Part shown: in pieces, positions 1 to 6,930 of the stretch | Layout: each line of letters starts with the position of its first letter | Position numbering within the stretch: the stretch's first letter is position 1 | Source: DASPJQ01 sp035299065 | Lineage (GTDB): Bacteria > Bacteroidota > Bacteroidia > Flavobacteriales_D > UBA2798 | Assembly: GCA_035299065.1 (NCBI GenBank) | Contig: DATGXI010000141.1 | Coordinates: 1-16,440, forward strand | Direction: 5' to 3' | DNA: 16,440 nucleotides | Notes under the pieces: generated by a model | The model's database searches: none | Seen by the model: the letters and a program-made list of their open reading frames with translations, nothing else | What the model was told of the DNA's origin: nothing | Made by a program: the position numbers and the translations under genes

Positions 1-487
1 CTTCTACTTTTTCGTCAACCACTTTAGGCGGCACAAATTTCACCATTTCCTGTTTAGGTGGTTCAACCGGTGGCGGTGGTGGTGGTGGTGGTGGCGGAGG
101 TGGAGGTGGAGCCTGGTTATCCATATTCTTCATCTCTGCAATCAACTCAGCATTTTTGTTCTTGTCAAAATCGGCTTGTGATTGAGTACCGCTGATCATT
201 GCAACAATCTTTGGTGTACTCAGGCAAAAGCCCATAAATATCAATGAACATACCAATGCTATCAATGCCTGTTTGATGTACCCATGGCGAAGCTCGTAAG
301 CTCCATATGCATGGTTCCTGTTTTCAAACACCATCTCATTGCGTTCATCAGAGGCGGTATTTGACCAGCTTCCGTCCCATGACAGTAGCGCTGCAAATAC
401 AACCAATATGCCTCCAATCACAAAGTATATAACCGGGCTGCTCTCTGCATGGGGCTTTGCGGCTAATATGATTGATAATGTATTCAT
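1..487 (-). CDS. tonB: TonB energy transducer, C-terminus off the left edge
   Basis: This is the inner-membrane and periplasmic protein that passes proton-motive energy from ExbB/ExbD to outer-membrane TonB-dependent transporters. 162 residues are visible from an ATG at 487. The Bacteroidota TonB signature FENRNHAYGAYELR lies at residues 54-67 and is followed by the usual membrane segment at about 73-95. A run of 14 prolines (residues 127-140) begins the periplasm-spanning linker. The C-terminal domain that contacts the TonB box is outside the window. It is the last gene of the exbB-exbD-exbD operon, 71 bases after the second exbD. An extra hydrophobic segment at about 17-36 precedes the signature, which most family members lack. 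An internal ATG at 334 (residue 52) could start a shorter form. The identity is secure; the exact start is less so. Confidence 0.88.
   Translation of the reverse strand, partial: MNTLSIILAAKPHAESSPVIYFVIGGILVVFAALLSWDGSWSNTASDERNEMVFENRNHAYGAYELRHGYIKQALIALVCSLIFMGFCLSTPKIVAMISGTQSQADFDKNKNAELIAEMKNMDNQAPPPPPPPPPPPPPPVEPPKQEMVKFVPPKVVDEKVE
68..109 (-). repeat. Proline-codon microsatellite in tonB
   Basis: Fourteen consecutive CCN codons (mostly CCA, with CCG and CCT) encode the polyproline part of the TonB linker. The pure CCA core of six codons could slip in replication, which would change linker length in steps of one residue. It is a coding repeat and not a separate element. Confidence 0.8.
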
Positions 488-558
488 AATTTCTTTGCTT
501 TTTAATTCTGTACAGCCCTAAATCTTAAAGGTTCAATGAAAACGGCTGTTTTTTTTCA

Positions 559-1173
559 TTACCTGTTTTTGGCATTAAACAACATCACCTTTTCGGCCTT
601 TTCAAGGTCCTTTACAATGGCGTAACGCCCTGACGGAACAGCACAAACCTCCATTTCATCAATAATGTCAATGGTGTTGCGGTACTTGGCAAGGCTATCA
701 TATTTAATGATCACAAAAACCCCGTTTTTATCGGATTGAATTTTTTTCCTCTCAGCCTTGGCAACGGTATCGTTCACAAAATCTGCCTTTGGATGCTCTT
801 CCAGGTATTTTTTATACGGTATAATCACCGACTGGTTTTTACCAGCAATAACGTTACGTATATCCTTGAAATTTGATTCGATCAGTTTTGTTTCTGTCTT
901 TAACTCGCCTTCATAATAAAAGATCTTATCGTCACCTGAAAGGATTACGGTAATAGCGTTATTGATCTTTGGAGGATCTTCAACCTTTTCATTTGAAGGC
1001 AGGATAATGTCGAGCGTTTTTTGTTCGGCCAGGGTGGTTGTTAAGATAAAGAACGTAAGCAACAGGAACGCGAGGTCCACCATTGGGGTCATATCAATCT
1101 TGGTTGATTGTTTCTTGGCCCTTACTTTTCCTTTTTTCTTTCCCCCTCCACCGGTATCAGCTACTTCTCCCAT
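559..1173 (-). CDS. exbD: ExbD biopolymer transport protein (distal copy of the operon)
   Basis: ExbD/TolR-family subunit of the proton-driven motor that energises TonB. The 204-residue protein has a Lys-rich cytoplasmic start, then KIDMTPMVDLAFLLLTFFIL, the single membrane helix with the proton-carrying Asp at residue 33, then a periplasmic domain. It is longer than the roughly 140-residue E. coli ExbD, as is usual in this phylum. It sits 22 bases after the first exbD and 71 before tonB, so the genes are probably co-transcribed. A close paralogue lies alone at 12256-12855 and shares the helix and the segments VIIKYDSLAKYRN and IDIIDEM. A pseudo-symmetric hairpin (535-560) covers the stop codon. 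Confidence 0.93.
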   Translation of the reverse strand: MGEVADTGGGGKKKGKVRAKKQSTKIDMTPMVDLAFLLLTFFILTTTLAEQKTLDIILPSNEKVEDPPKINNAITVILSGDDKIFYYEGELKTETKLIESNFKDIRNVIAGKNQSVIIPYKKYLEEHPKADFVNDTVAKAERKKIQSDKNGVFVIIKYDSLAKYRNTIDIIDEMEVCAVPSGRYAIVKDLEKAEKVMLFNAKNR

Positions 1174-1195
1174 AGTGTAATTCTTTGTTTATTAA

Positions 1196-1888
1196 TTAAA
1201 ATTTCTCCATGTCGGTTATCAGGCTAAAGGAGTTAATGTGCAACGCAGGGTTCTGGAACACATTAATTACATCCTGTACCTTTTCATAATTGGCATTACC
1301 ATCAGCTTTAAGCGCATACTTAAGCTTTTTCATGATCTCTTTTTCTTTGATTGTAATACCTGCTTCAATCAAGCCTTTTTGGTCTTCCTTGGCCTGGAAA
1401 TGCACTGTTTGTACAGCTTGTATCCAGTCAAACAATTCGTTGTTGGTTGAGTCGTAAGGAATTCCGCCATACTGCTCAATCAACGCCTTCTTTTGTTCTC
1501 CATTGCCATCCAGGTAAGCACCCATTGCTTTAGCAGGCACACCAAACATACCTTCTTTTGAAAACTTTGCTCTTTGCTGATCACTTAATGCTATTTGGTG
1601 TTTTCCAGCAAAAAATTCAAGCATCTTACTGCGTAAATCAACTATTTGTCCATTTTGTTTGGGGTTCTCCATTGAGAAAAACACGTGACCAACACTGTCA
1701 ATGGTAACCATGAACAAATCGCTCTCAGGTATGGCAGTGGTGGTTGATGACTTAGGTGTATCAACTACCACAACTTCCTGGGGTTTAAATTGCGCGGTAA
1801 GCATAAAGAAAGTAACCAAAAGGAAGGCAAGATCCACCATTGGTGTCATATCTAACGAAGGGCTTTTTCCTCCTTGTATTTCAGCCAT
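1196..1888 (-). CDS. exbD: ExbD biopolymer transport protein (proximal copy)
   Basis: Second ExbD/TolR-type subunit of the same motor, 230 residues. The N-terminus is short, with SLDMTPMVDLAFLLVTFFML giving the membrane helix and Asp19 as the conserved proton-binding residue. The periplasmic part is unusually long (about 195 residues) and only distantly similar to the neighbouring exbD. Two different ExbD proteins in one tonB operon are typical of Bacteroidota and suggest a heteromeric ExbD pair. It lies 58 bases after exbB and 22 before the next exbD. Confidence 0.92.
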   Translation of the reverse strand: MAEIQGGKSPSLDMTPMVDLAFLLVTFFMLTAQFKPQEVVVVDTPKSSTTTAIPESDLFMVTIDSVGHVFFSMENPKQNGQIVDLRSKMLEFFAGKHQIALSDQQRAKFSKEGMFGVPAKAMGAYLDGNGEQKKALIEQYGGIPYDSTNNELFDWIQAVQTVHFQAKEDQKGLIEAGITIKEKEIMKKLKYALKADGNANYEKVQDVINVFQNPALHINSFSLITDMEKF

Positions 1889-1946
1889 GTTCTTTTGTTT
1901 TTATATAATTTCTGTACACTTTTATTTATTTCAGGTTCAAAAACAA

Positions 1947-2759
1947 TTAAATGTTCTTGGCTGAAAACGTTTGTGAAACGGTAAAACCAGCTTCATCAAT
2001 ACCGTGCGTAATCGCATCAATCTTGTTGGTGAAGTAGTTATACATAATGATGGCAATACATGAACCACCGATACCGATAGCCGTATTGATAAGTGCTTCA
2101 GAGATACCTGCTGATAGTTCAGCTGCATCAACCGATCCTCCAGCGCTACTTAATGCACCAAATGACTTGATCATACCCAATACGGTACCAATCAAACCAA
2201 CAAGTGTTGCAATTGAAGCACAGGTTGAAATAATGAAAAGGTTTTTTGTAAGCATTGGAAGTTCCAATTGTGTAGCTTCTTCCAGCTCGTCTTTTACCGC
2301 TGCAATTTTTGACTCACGGTCTAATGAAGAGTCGTTGCGTACATTCTGGTATTTTTGCAAACCCGAACGAACTACGTTGGCAACCGAACCACGTTGTGTG
2401 TCGCACAATTCAAGTGCTTCGTTCACCTGGTCGTTGTTCAAACGCGTACGAACTTCGCGAATAAAACTGTCAATACGTCCACGTCCCTTTGCTTTGCTTA
2501 TAGTGATAAAACGCTCAACCGTAAACGTAATTACGATCAATACAATTGATAAAAGAATTGGTACAATGATACCTCCTTTATAAACTGTGGCATAAAACCA
2601 TTGTGGGTTTGTGTCAAGTGGGTGTCCTGCTGTAGTTCCTCCTTTAAAGTTGGCAGGATTACCAAACAAGGTGTAAAATATCACGTAACAAAACACGATA
2701 ATTACCGGGATCACGATGATGGCAAACAATGAACCACCAGTTTTTTTTTCGCTACTCAT
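1947..2759 (-). CDS. exbB: ExbB/TolQ/MotA-family proton channel
   Basis: Proton-channel subunit that forms the ring around ExbD in the TonB motor. It has 270 residues with membrane segments at about 11-32, 62-82, 172-198 and 222-243. The first precedes the three-helix core usual for ExbB and may be a Bacteroidota-type extension or uncleaved signal. The conserved stretch LVGLIGTVLGMIKSF (about 186-200) and the following acidic/Ser/Ala-rich DAAELSAGISEALINTAIGI segment are family hallmarks. It is the first gene of the operon. A -7 box (2823-2830) and an inverted repeat (2851-2890) lie upstream. Confidence 0.93.
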   Translation of the reverse strand: MSSEKKTGGSLFAIIVIPVIIVFCYVIFYTLFGNPANFKGGTTAGHPLDTNPQWFYATVYKGGIIVPILLSIVLIVITFTVERFITISKAKGRGRIDSFIREVRTRLNNDQVNEALELCDTQRGSVANVVRSGLQKYQNVRNDSSLDRESKIAAVKDELEEATQLELPMLTKNLFIISTCASIATLVGLIGTVLGMIKSFGALSSAGGSVDAAELSAGISEALINTAIGIGGSCIAIIMYNYFTNKIDAITHGIDEAGFTVSQTFSAKNI

Positions 2760-2822
2760 AATTGTGGATTTTAAAAATTTACTTTTTGGGTTTATAAATT
2801 ACTTATTTGTTTATTAGGTGCA

Positions 2823-2830
2823 CAAAACTA
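2823..2830 (-). promoter_or_regulatory. -7 promoter box of the exbB-exbD-exbD-tonB operon
   Basis: On the minus strand the bases read TAGTTTTG, a full match to the Bacteroidota -7 consensus TAnnTTTG. A start site near 2816 would give a leader of about 57 bases before the exbB ATG. I found no TTG at the usual -33 spacing, so the assignment rests on the -7 box and its position. Confidence 0.45.
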
Positions 2831-2850
2831 ACGATTTTCACATTGGTTTA

Positions 2851-2890
2851 GTGTGGCTTCAAACATACTAAAAGTATTTGAATGCTACAC
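2851..2890. promoter_or_regulatory. 40-base inverted repeat upstream of exbB, candidate operator
   Basis: The arms are GTGTGGC (2851-2857) with GCTACAC (2884-2890), TTCAAA (2858-2863) with TTTGAA (2877-2882), and TAC with GTA. That gives 16 pairs around a 5-base centre, with a 2-base bulge on one side, a 1-base bulge on the other and one G-T pair. It lies just upstream of the putative -7 box, roughly -35 to -75 from the inferred start, where a dimeric regulator could bind. Confidence 0.4.
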
Positions 2891-2970
2891 CCTTTTGTGT
2901 ATTATTAAATAAACGTTAAGCGTTTTAAGCAGTTGGTTCTAAGCAGTGAACAGGAACGAACACAAATATA

Positions 2971-3002
2971 AAGGCCCTTTATGACAACGCAAAAAGGGCC
3001 TT
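2971..3002 (-). terminator. Hairpin terminator after the DUF6341-like gene
   Basis: A perfect 10-base stem, AAGGCCCTTT (2971-2980) and AAAGGGCCTT (2993-3002), encloses a 12-base loop. It lies 44 bases downstream of the minus-strand stop at 3047. The T-tract after it on the minus strand is short and impure, so it may be an imperfect intrinsic terminator. It would insulate the exbB promoter from the upstream gene. Confidence 0.6.
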
Positions 3003-3046
3003 GTTAAATAAGGTAAACGGTTATAATTTCTTAGGCAGTGACCTGC

Positions 3047-3229
3047 TTATTTAAGCTGGTTTGGGTTGTTTGCGGCCTCTTTGTTGTACTTGCCCTGCAA
3101 CCACAACCAGTAAAACAAACCTACAAACCCACCAATTATGAAAATGGTGTTGGGCGTATTGGCCAAGGCCTCAAGGATTCCGAAAGACCATTGGAAAAAT
3201 TTAGCAAGTGGTATAAAAAAGTAGTCCAT
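3047..3229 (-). CDS. DUF6341-like small membrane protein
   Basis: A 60-residue protein with an amphipathic start (DYFFIPLAKFFQWSFGILEAL), one membrane helix at about 28-47 ending FVGLFYWLWLQGKY, and a polar tail. From memory this matches the pattern of DUF6341, a small Bacteroidota family of unknown function commonly found beside a DUF6427 gene. Here the neighbour on the other strand is DUF6427-like, which supports the call. The ATG at 3229 follows a perfect -7 box by 18 bases. The opposite-strand 72-residue reading frame is a shadow. Confidence 0.72.
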   Translation of the reverse strand: MDYFFIPLAKFFQWSFGILEALANTPNTIFIIGGFVGLFYWLWLQGKYNKEAANNPNQLK

Positions 3230-3247
3230 AGCGTGTTACATTTAGGG

Positions 3248-3255
3248 CAAAAATA
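3248..3255 (-). promoter_or_regulatory. -7 promoter box of the DUF6341-like gene
   Basis: The minus strand reads TATTTTTG, a full match to TAnnTTTG, 18 bases before the ATG. The same 12 bases TATTTTTGCCCT occur upstream of the SixA-type gene at 14151-14162. A -33 TTG is not evident. Confidence 0.45.
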
Positions 3256-3276
3256 ACAATTATTTGAAAGTACCAC

Positions 3277-4239
3277 ATGTTGCTTAAATATTTAAACACC
3301 AACCAGCCCCCGGTACTTTTTTTACTGCCAGTTTTCACTGCCATTTTGTGGATCCCCTTTTTTTTAAATCCTGTAGTTCCTGATTCTCATATCGTAACGA
3401 CCTATGTAATGATCTTTAAACGCGATCTTGTGTTGGGTGGGCTTAACGGATCAATTGCAGCTTTCATAGTTTCAAACCTAACAGCCATACTGTTTAACCG
3501 CATTATTAACAATACGGATTTGTGCAACAAGCCTTCCTTTATTTATGCATTCACTTATGTTTTAATTGAAGCAGGCCTGCGCACCAACACCGGTTTTTAC
3601 TCCTGGCAATTAAGTCAACTCTTTATTCTTGCAGCTCTTTGGCCTCTTTTAAAAATTTACAACCAGCGCCAGGTTATTGATTTGGGATTTGAGGTGGGGC
3701 TTATTATGGCAGCAGCCTGCTTTTTATTTGAACCAGCCATCATTTTCTTTGCCATGGTGCCTGTTTTTTTGCAGGTATTCAGGCCCTTTAACTGGCGCGA
3801 GTGGCTGTTCCCCTTTATAGGCTTTGCCCTGGTTTTTTCATTCTACGCCTGTTACCGCCTGCTTACAAACGCTCCTTTTTTCACGTTTTTTATCATTCAA
3901 AAATTTGATTTTAAAGCCTATTATTCTTCCCAGGCACCTACACTTATTGCCTGTGCGGCTGTTGTATTTTTAGGCATGATAAGTTATTTAAAAGGGGCCC
4001 AGCGGGTTGTAATGCATGCCCGAAAACAAAGGCAGGTGGTGCTTTTTATGTTTATAATCACAACTACGCTTTTAACCCTGTTGAATTATAACGGTTCTAT
4101 TTATTCACCGTACTTTATTGTTGCTGGTATTGGGGCCTTGTTTGCAGGCTATTATTTTGGTAACAACCGTTTTAAAGCCATTACCGAGCTTGTTTTCGTG
4201 GGATTCATTGTGCTTCAGCTGGTACGCTTCAACATTTAA
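3277..4239 (+). CDS. DUF6427-like polytopic membrane protein
   Basis: A 320-residue, strongly hydrophobic protein with about eight to nine membrane segments. It begins with an amphipathic MLLKYLNTNQP and has RPFNWREWLFPFIG near residue 170, a motif I associate with the Bacteroidota DUF6427 family. Function is unknown; this architecture suggests an inner-membrane role, possibly in envelope assembly, but nothing here identifies a substrate. It is divergent from the DUF6341-like gene across 47 bases, and the two families often occur together. The next gene, purQ, has its own leader, so co-transcription with it is not assumed. Confidence 0.75.
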   Translation: MLLKYLNTNQPPVLFLLPVFTAILWIPFFLNPVVPDSHIVTTYVMIFKRDLVLGGLNGSIAAFIVSNLTAILFNRIINNTDLCNKPSFIYAFTYVLIEAGLRTNTGFYSWQLSQLFILAALWPLLKIYNQRQVIDLGFEVGLIMAAACFLFEPAIIFFAMVPVFLQVFRPFNWREWLFPFIGFALVFSFYACYRLLTNAPFFTFFIIQKFDFKAYYSSQAPTLIACAAVVFLGMISYLKGAQRVVMHARKQRQVVLFMFIITTTLLTLLNYNGSIYSPYFIVAGIGALFAGYYFGNNRFKAITELVFVGFIVLQLVRFNI

Positions 4240-4281
4240 TAACTATTTATTTTAGTCAAACCTGCCTATTCTGCCTATTTT

Positions 4282-4387
4282 TATATTAGCAATCAGAATA
4301 TAAAAAATAAACGAAATTATATGAAATACCGCAACGCTTTAAATAAGATATTGCGTAGTATTTCATACACCATTAAAAACTAATTAT
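4282..4387 (+). promoter_or_regulatory. purQ leader with hairpin and 20-codon upstream ORF
   Basis: TATATTAG at 4282-4289 is a one-mismatch -7 box and would give a leader of about 90 bases. Inside it, TATGAAATAC (4320-4329) pairs with GTATTTCATA (4358-4367), and CGCAA (4330-4334) pairs with TTGCG (4351-4355), a 15-pair stem with one 2-base bulge. The same stretch encodes a 20-residue peptide from the ATG at 4321 to TAA at 4381-4383, ending 4 bases before the purQ ATG. The 13 bases AATTATATGAAAT occur at both starts (4315-4327 and 4382-4394). This could be an attenuator, a translated leader peptide or a partial duplication. Confidence 0.4.
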
Positions 4388-5080
4388 ATGAAATTCGGTG
4401 TTGTTGTTTTCCCTGGATCAAATTGTGACGAGGACATGGTATATGTACTTGAGACCATTATGCAGCAAAAAGTTGAGCGTTTGTGGCACAAGGACCGGGA
4501 TTTGAAAAAATGTGATTTTATTGTGCTTCCGGGCGGGTTTTCGTATGGCGATTATTTACGATCAGGAGCCATTGCCCGTTTTTCACCCATTATGGACAAA
4601 GTAATTGAACATGCGGAAAAAGGTGGATACCTTTTAGGGGTATGCAACGGTTTTCAGGTTCTAACAGAAGCAAACCTTGTACCGGGTGCTTTACTGCACA
4701 ACACGTTTCGCAAATTCAGCTGTAAAAACGTTTATATAACACCGGCTACAACCAATGCGCTTATAACACAAGGAATGGAAAAAGGTAAAGCATATAAAAT
4801 CCCAATCGCTCATGGTGAAGGGAATTATTTTACCGATGATGCTACCTTGAAAAACATGAAGGCAAATGGCCAGGTACTTTTCCAATATTGCAATGCTGAA
4901 GGAAAAATTACGCCCGATGCAAATCCAAACGGAAGTATGGACAATATTGCAGGCGTTTGCAATGCAAAAAAAAATGTATTCGGCATGATGCCACATCCTG
5001 AAAGAGCAGCGGACATTCACTTAGGAAATACCGATGGCCTGGCCCTGTTCAATTCAATTCTCAACCTCGTTTTAAAATAA
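4388..5080 (+). CDS. purQ: Phosphoribosylformylglycinamidine synthase, glutaminase subunit PurQ
   Basis: Class I glutamine amidotransferase subunit that hydrolyses glutamine and supplies ammonia to PurL for the fourth step of de novo purine synthesis in the cytoplasm. The 230 residues match the stand-alone PurQ length. The nucleophile elbow is GVCNGFQ with Cys86; the rest of the triad is His203 and Glu205 in PHPE. FPGSNCDED near the N-terminus and LPGGFSYGDYLRSG at about 47-60 are PurQ-specific. Because PurQ is separate here, the genome should encode a small PurL and PurS elsewhere, as none is adjacent. An unusual structured leader precedes the gene. Confidence 0.95.
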   Translation: MKFGVVVFPGSNCDEDMVYVLETIMQQKVERLWHKDRDLKKCDFIVLPGGFSYGDYLRSGAIARFSPIMDKVIEHAEKGGYLLGVCNGFQVLTEANLVPGALLHNTFRKFSCKNVYITPATTNALITQGMEKGKAYKIPIAHGEGNYFTDDATLKNMKANGQVLFQYCNAEGKITPDANPNGSMDNIAGVCNAKKNVFGMMPHPERAADIHLGNTDGLALFNSILNLVLK

Positions 5081-5104
5081 ACCCATATAGAAACCTCAAG
5101 ACCT

Positions 5105-5719
5105 ATGAAGACGATAAAAAAACTACTATTTGTTTCAGTTGCTTTTACCTTTTTACTGCAATCGTGCTCAACCGGGCACATGTTCTCTAAAAAGCGCTAT
5201 GGACACTTAAACTGGATTGACCATGACACCAAAGTTGAAACTGTTGGTAGCGATAAACAAAATGGAGCTACTATAACCCATAAACAAGTTGAAAAAACTG
5301 TTCCGGTTAATGAACTAAAGCAGTCTGAAGGACCAGTTGCACCTGTTAATGCAGAACAGATTAGCCAGGATGTACCGGTTACAAACGAAGCTGTTGAAGA
5401 AACACCCGCTGCCTCAACCCATAAAACGCAGCACAATCATAAGCGCAAACCTTTATTTGAAGAAGGACAACAATCACACTTCAAAAACCCGGTAAAAACA
5501 GTACACGAAAAGATTAAAAAGAAATTCGTTAAATCTGTTAAAAATACCAAAAGTGGCAGTACAGGTGAGTTGGTTGGTTTAGCGCTTTTAATTGTACTTA
5601 TTCTGGTTATTTTCCTGTTACTTGACGAGGTATTGGGCGGACTTTTAACCTGGTTACTTGGCCTATTCATACTTGTACTAATTATTTTATTACTCCTGCG
5701 CTATTTAGGGGCCATTTAA
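5105..5719 (+). CDS. Lipoprotein with C-terminal membrane hairpin, function unknown
   Basis: 204 residues, not recognised as a characterised family. A signal peptide ends in a lipobox, LLQSC, with Cys21 as the probable lipidation site. SKKRYGHLNWI follows at about 28-38 and resembles the Lys/Arg-Tyr motif after the lipobox in many Bacteroidota lipoproteins. A long polar, Lys/Glu/Thr-rich linker runs to about 150. The last 50 residues are almost wholly hydrophobic, probably two membrane helices (about 155-173 and 178-200). The overall plan recalls Bacteroidota lipoproteins with a C-terminal Pmp3/YqaE-type domain, but I do not see the Pmp3 signature. It starts 24 bases after purQ. Confidence 0.7.
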   Translation: MKTIKKLLFVSVAFTFLLQSCSTGHMFSKKRYGHLNWIDHDTKVETVGSDKQNGATITHKQVEKTVPVNELKQSEGPVAPVNAEQISQDVPVTNEAVEETPAASTHKTQHNHKRKPLFEEGQQSHFKNPVKTVHEKIKKKFVKSVKNTKSGSTGELVGLALLIVLILVIFLLLDEVLGGLLTWLLGLFILVLIILLLLRYLGAI

Positions 5720-5797
5720 TACTGGCGTACTTTTTGATTGTTACTAACGTTATACAGGGCTGCCTGGGGTAGCAACTAAACAGGTTCCCTGACTTGC

Positions 5798-6784
5798 ATG
5801 ATAAAGACAATTGTTTGTATTTCTTTTATTGGAGCGATGCTTTTAACATCGTTTAGTTCTCCGTCTGTTGTTATTAAACCCGATGACCGGAACCCAAAAA
5901 CAATTGCCGAAGAAAATGTTGAGGCCTATGTAAGAAAAAAGTTTGGAGCTGATGCCTCCTATAAACTGTATAATTTTGGCAACCTTTTCAAACTAAAAAA
6001 ACAGGAAGTAAAGGAACTTGACGAACTCATTGAGTTACGTAAGCTGGTACCTTCCATGAAAGATCATTATGGTGCCAAAACCGATTCGGTTGCTGCAGCC
6101 TACGACACATTAATTGCTCAAAAACAAAGAGCCATTGCAGCCAGTGGCAAAGGCTTGCCTGATTATATCATAAGCCATATTTTTTCCATCAAAACCAAAA
6201 AGGACGGAAGTGGAACTGTATATGAATGCGATTTTATTCTCAACGACAAGTTGGAAGTAAAAGACCTTCGCATTAAACTTGCTGCCGAATTGGCTAAAGA
6301 CGATTTTGACTGGTTTTATTATTTTTTTCAGAAATACCCCATTTTCAACTCAGGGAATTATGACGCAGATGTTGCGCAAAGCAACCAGGTTTTTGATTAT
6401 TACAACGCAAGGCTTGCCCGTTTAAAAGAAGGTAAAGAGGAATTTTTGGTAACTGCACTTCGCGTAACCCGCATCATTAATAAAACAAAAAAATATGATC
6501 CCGATATTATATGTGGATTTTTGGTGATGAAACGCATTGATGAAAAAAAAATATGCGAAAATTACCGCCCAATTAAATTTTCACCATCTGAAGAAATAAG
6601 AGTAAAAACAAGCACAGGAGATAGCTTAATTGGCTACAAAATTTTTCACAAATATGAATGTACGGCTAACGATGGTAAAACAGAAACCAAAGCCATGTAT
6701 GCTGAGCTTGACTCCTATTTTAGCCCTGCGGGAATGTTGCCGGTTGAAGCTCCCTTTGATAAATATTTCGAGAAGAAGGAATAA
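5798..6784 (+). CDS. Predicted secreted protein of unknown function
   Basis: 328 residues. An N-terminal signal peptide (MIKTIVCISFIGAMLLTSFS, cleavage likely near 20-25) is followed by a soluble, Lys/Asp-rich domain with no membrane segment. The frame is uninterrupted and codon use matches the neighbours. The middle is rich in aromatics (DDFDWFYYFFQKYP at about 168-181). I recognise no catalytic motif or known domain. It sits between a lipoprotein gene and another exported protein, so a periplasmic or surface role is likely. A 25-base weak hairpin follows the stop at 6790-6814. Confidence 0.65.
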   Translation: MIKTIVCISFIGAMLLTSFSSPSVVIKPDDRNPKTIAEENVEAYVRKKFGADASYKLYNFGNLFKLKKQEVKELDELIELRKLVPSMKDHYGAKTDSVAAAYDTLIAQKQRAIAASGKGLPDYIISHIFSIKTKKDGSGTVYECDFILNDKLEVKDLRIKLAAELAKDDFDWFYYFFQKYPIFNSGNYDADVAQSNQVFDYYNARLARLKEGKEEFLVTALRVTRIINKTKKYDPDIICGFLVMKRIDEKKICENYRPIKFSPSEEIRVKTSTGDSLIGYKIFHKYECTANDGKTETKAMYAELDSYFSPAGMLPVEAPFDKYFEKKE

Positions 6785-6789
6785 TATTC

Positions 6790-6814
6790 GTAAAACGTTT
6801 AAGGAACATTTTAC
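6790..6814 (+). terminator. Weak hairpin after the secreted-protein gene
   Basis: GTAAAACGTT (6790-6799) pairs with AACATTTTAC (6805-6814) with a single C-A mismatch and a 5-base loop. It lies just after the stop at 6784 but is AT-rich and lacks a T-tract, so its role as terminator is uncertain. Confidence 0.28.
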
Positions 6815-6930
6815 CGTTGCAGGGGCGGCTTGATTCACCCTGATTTTCAGACGCTATCCCAATTAAAAAGACAAGTTAAAAAAATTTGCATGGATATTGC
6901 TATATTAGCATTACCAAACCAACAAATATT

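Larger units (their letters stand above)
2760..3046. other. Intergenic region upstream of exbB
   Basis: This gap of 287 bases holds, from left to right: the exbB leader, the -7 box, the 40-base inverted repeat, a 5-base inverted repeat AAACG/CGTTT (2911-2925), three copies of TAAGC at 2917, 2926 and 2940 (the last two followed by AGT), and a terminator hairpin (2971-3002). No convincing ORF is present. Confidence 0.6.

Noticed and set aside
68..109. Possible CRISPR or tandem repeat array
   Set aside because: It is a proline-codon run in the TonB linker, with no spacer structure.
2047..2583. 178-codon plus-strand frame opposite exbB
   Set aside because: It is fully inside the well-supported exbB gene on the other strand, and its Ser/Ala/Thr-rich translation is typical of a shadow frame.
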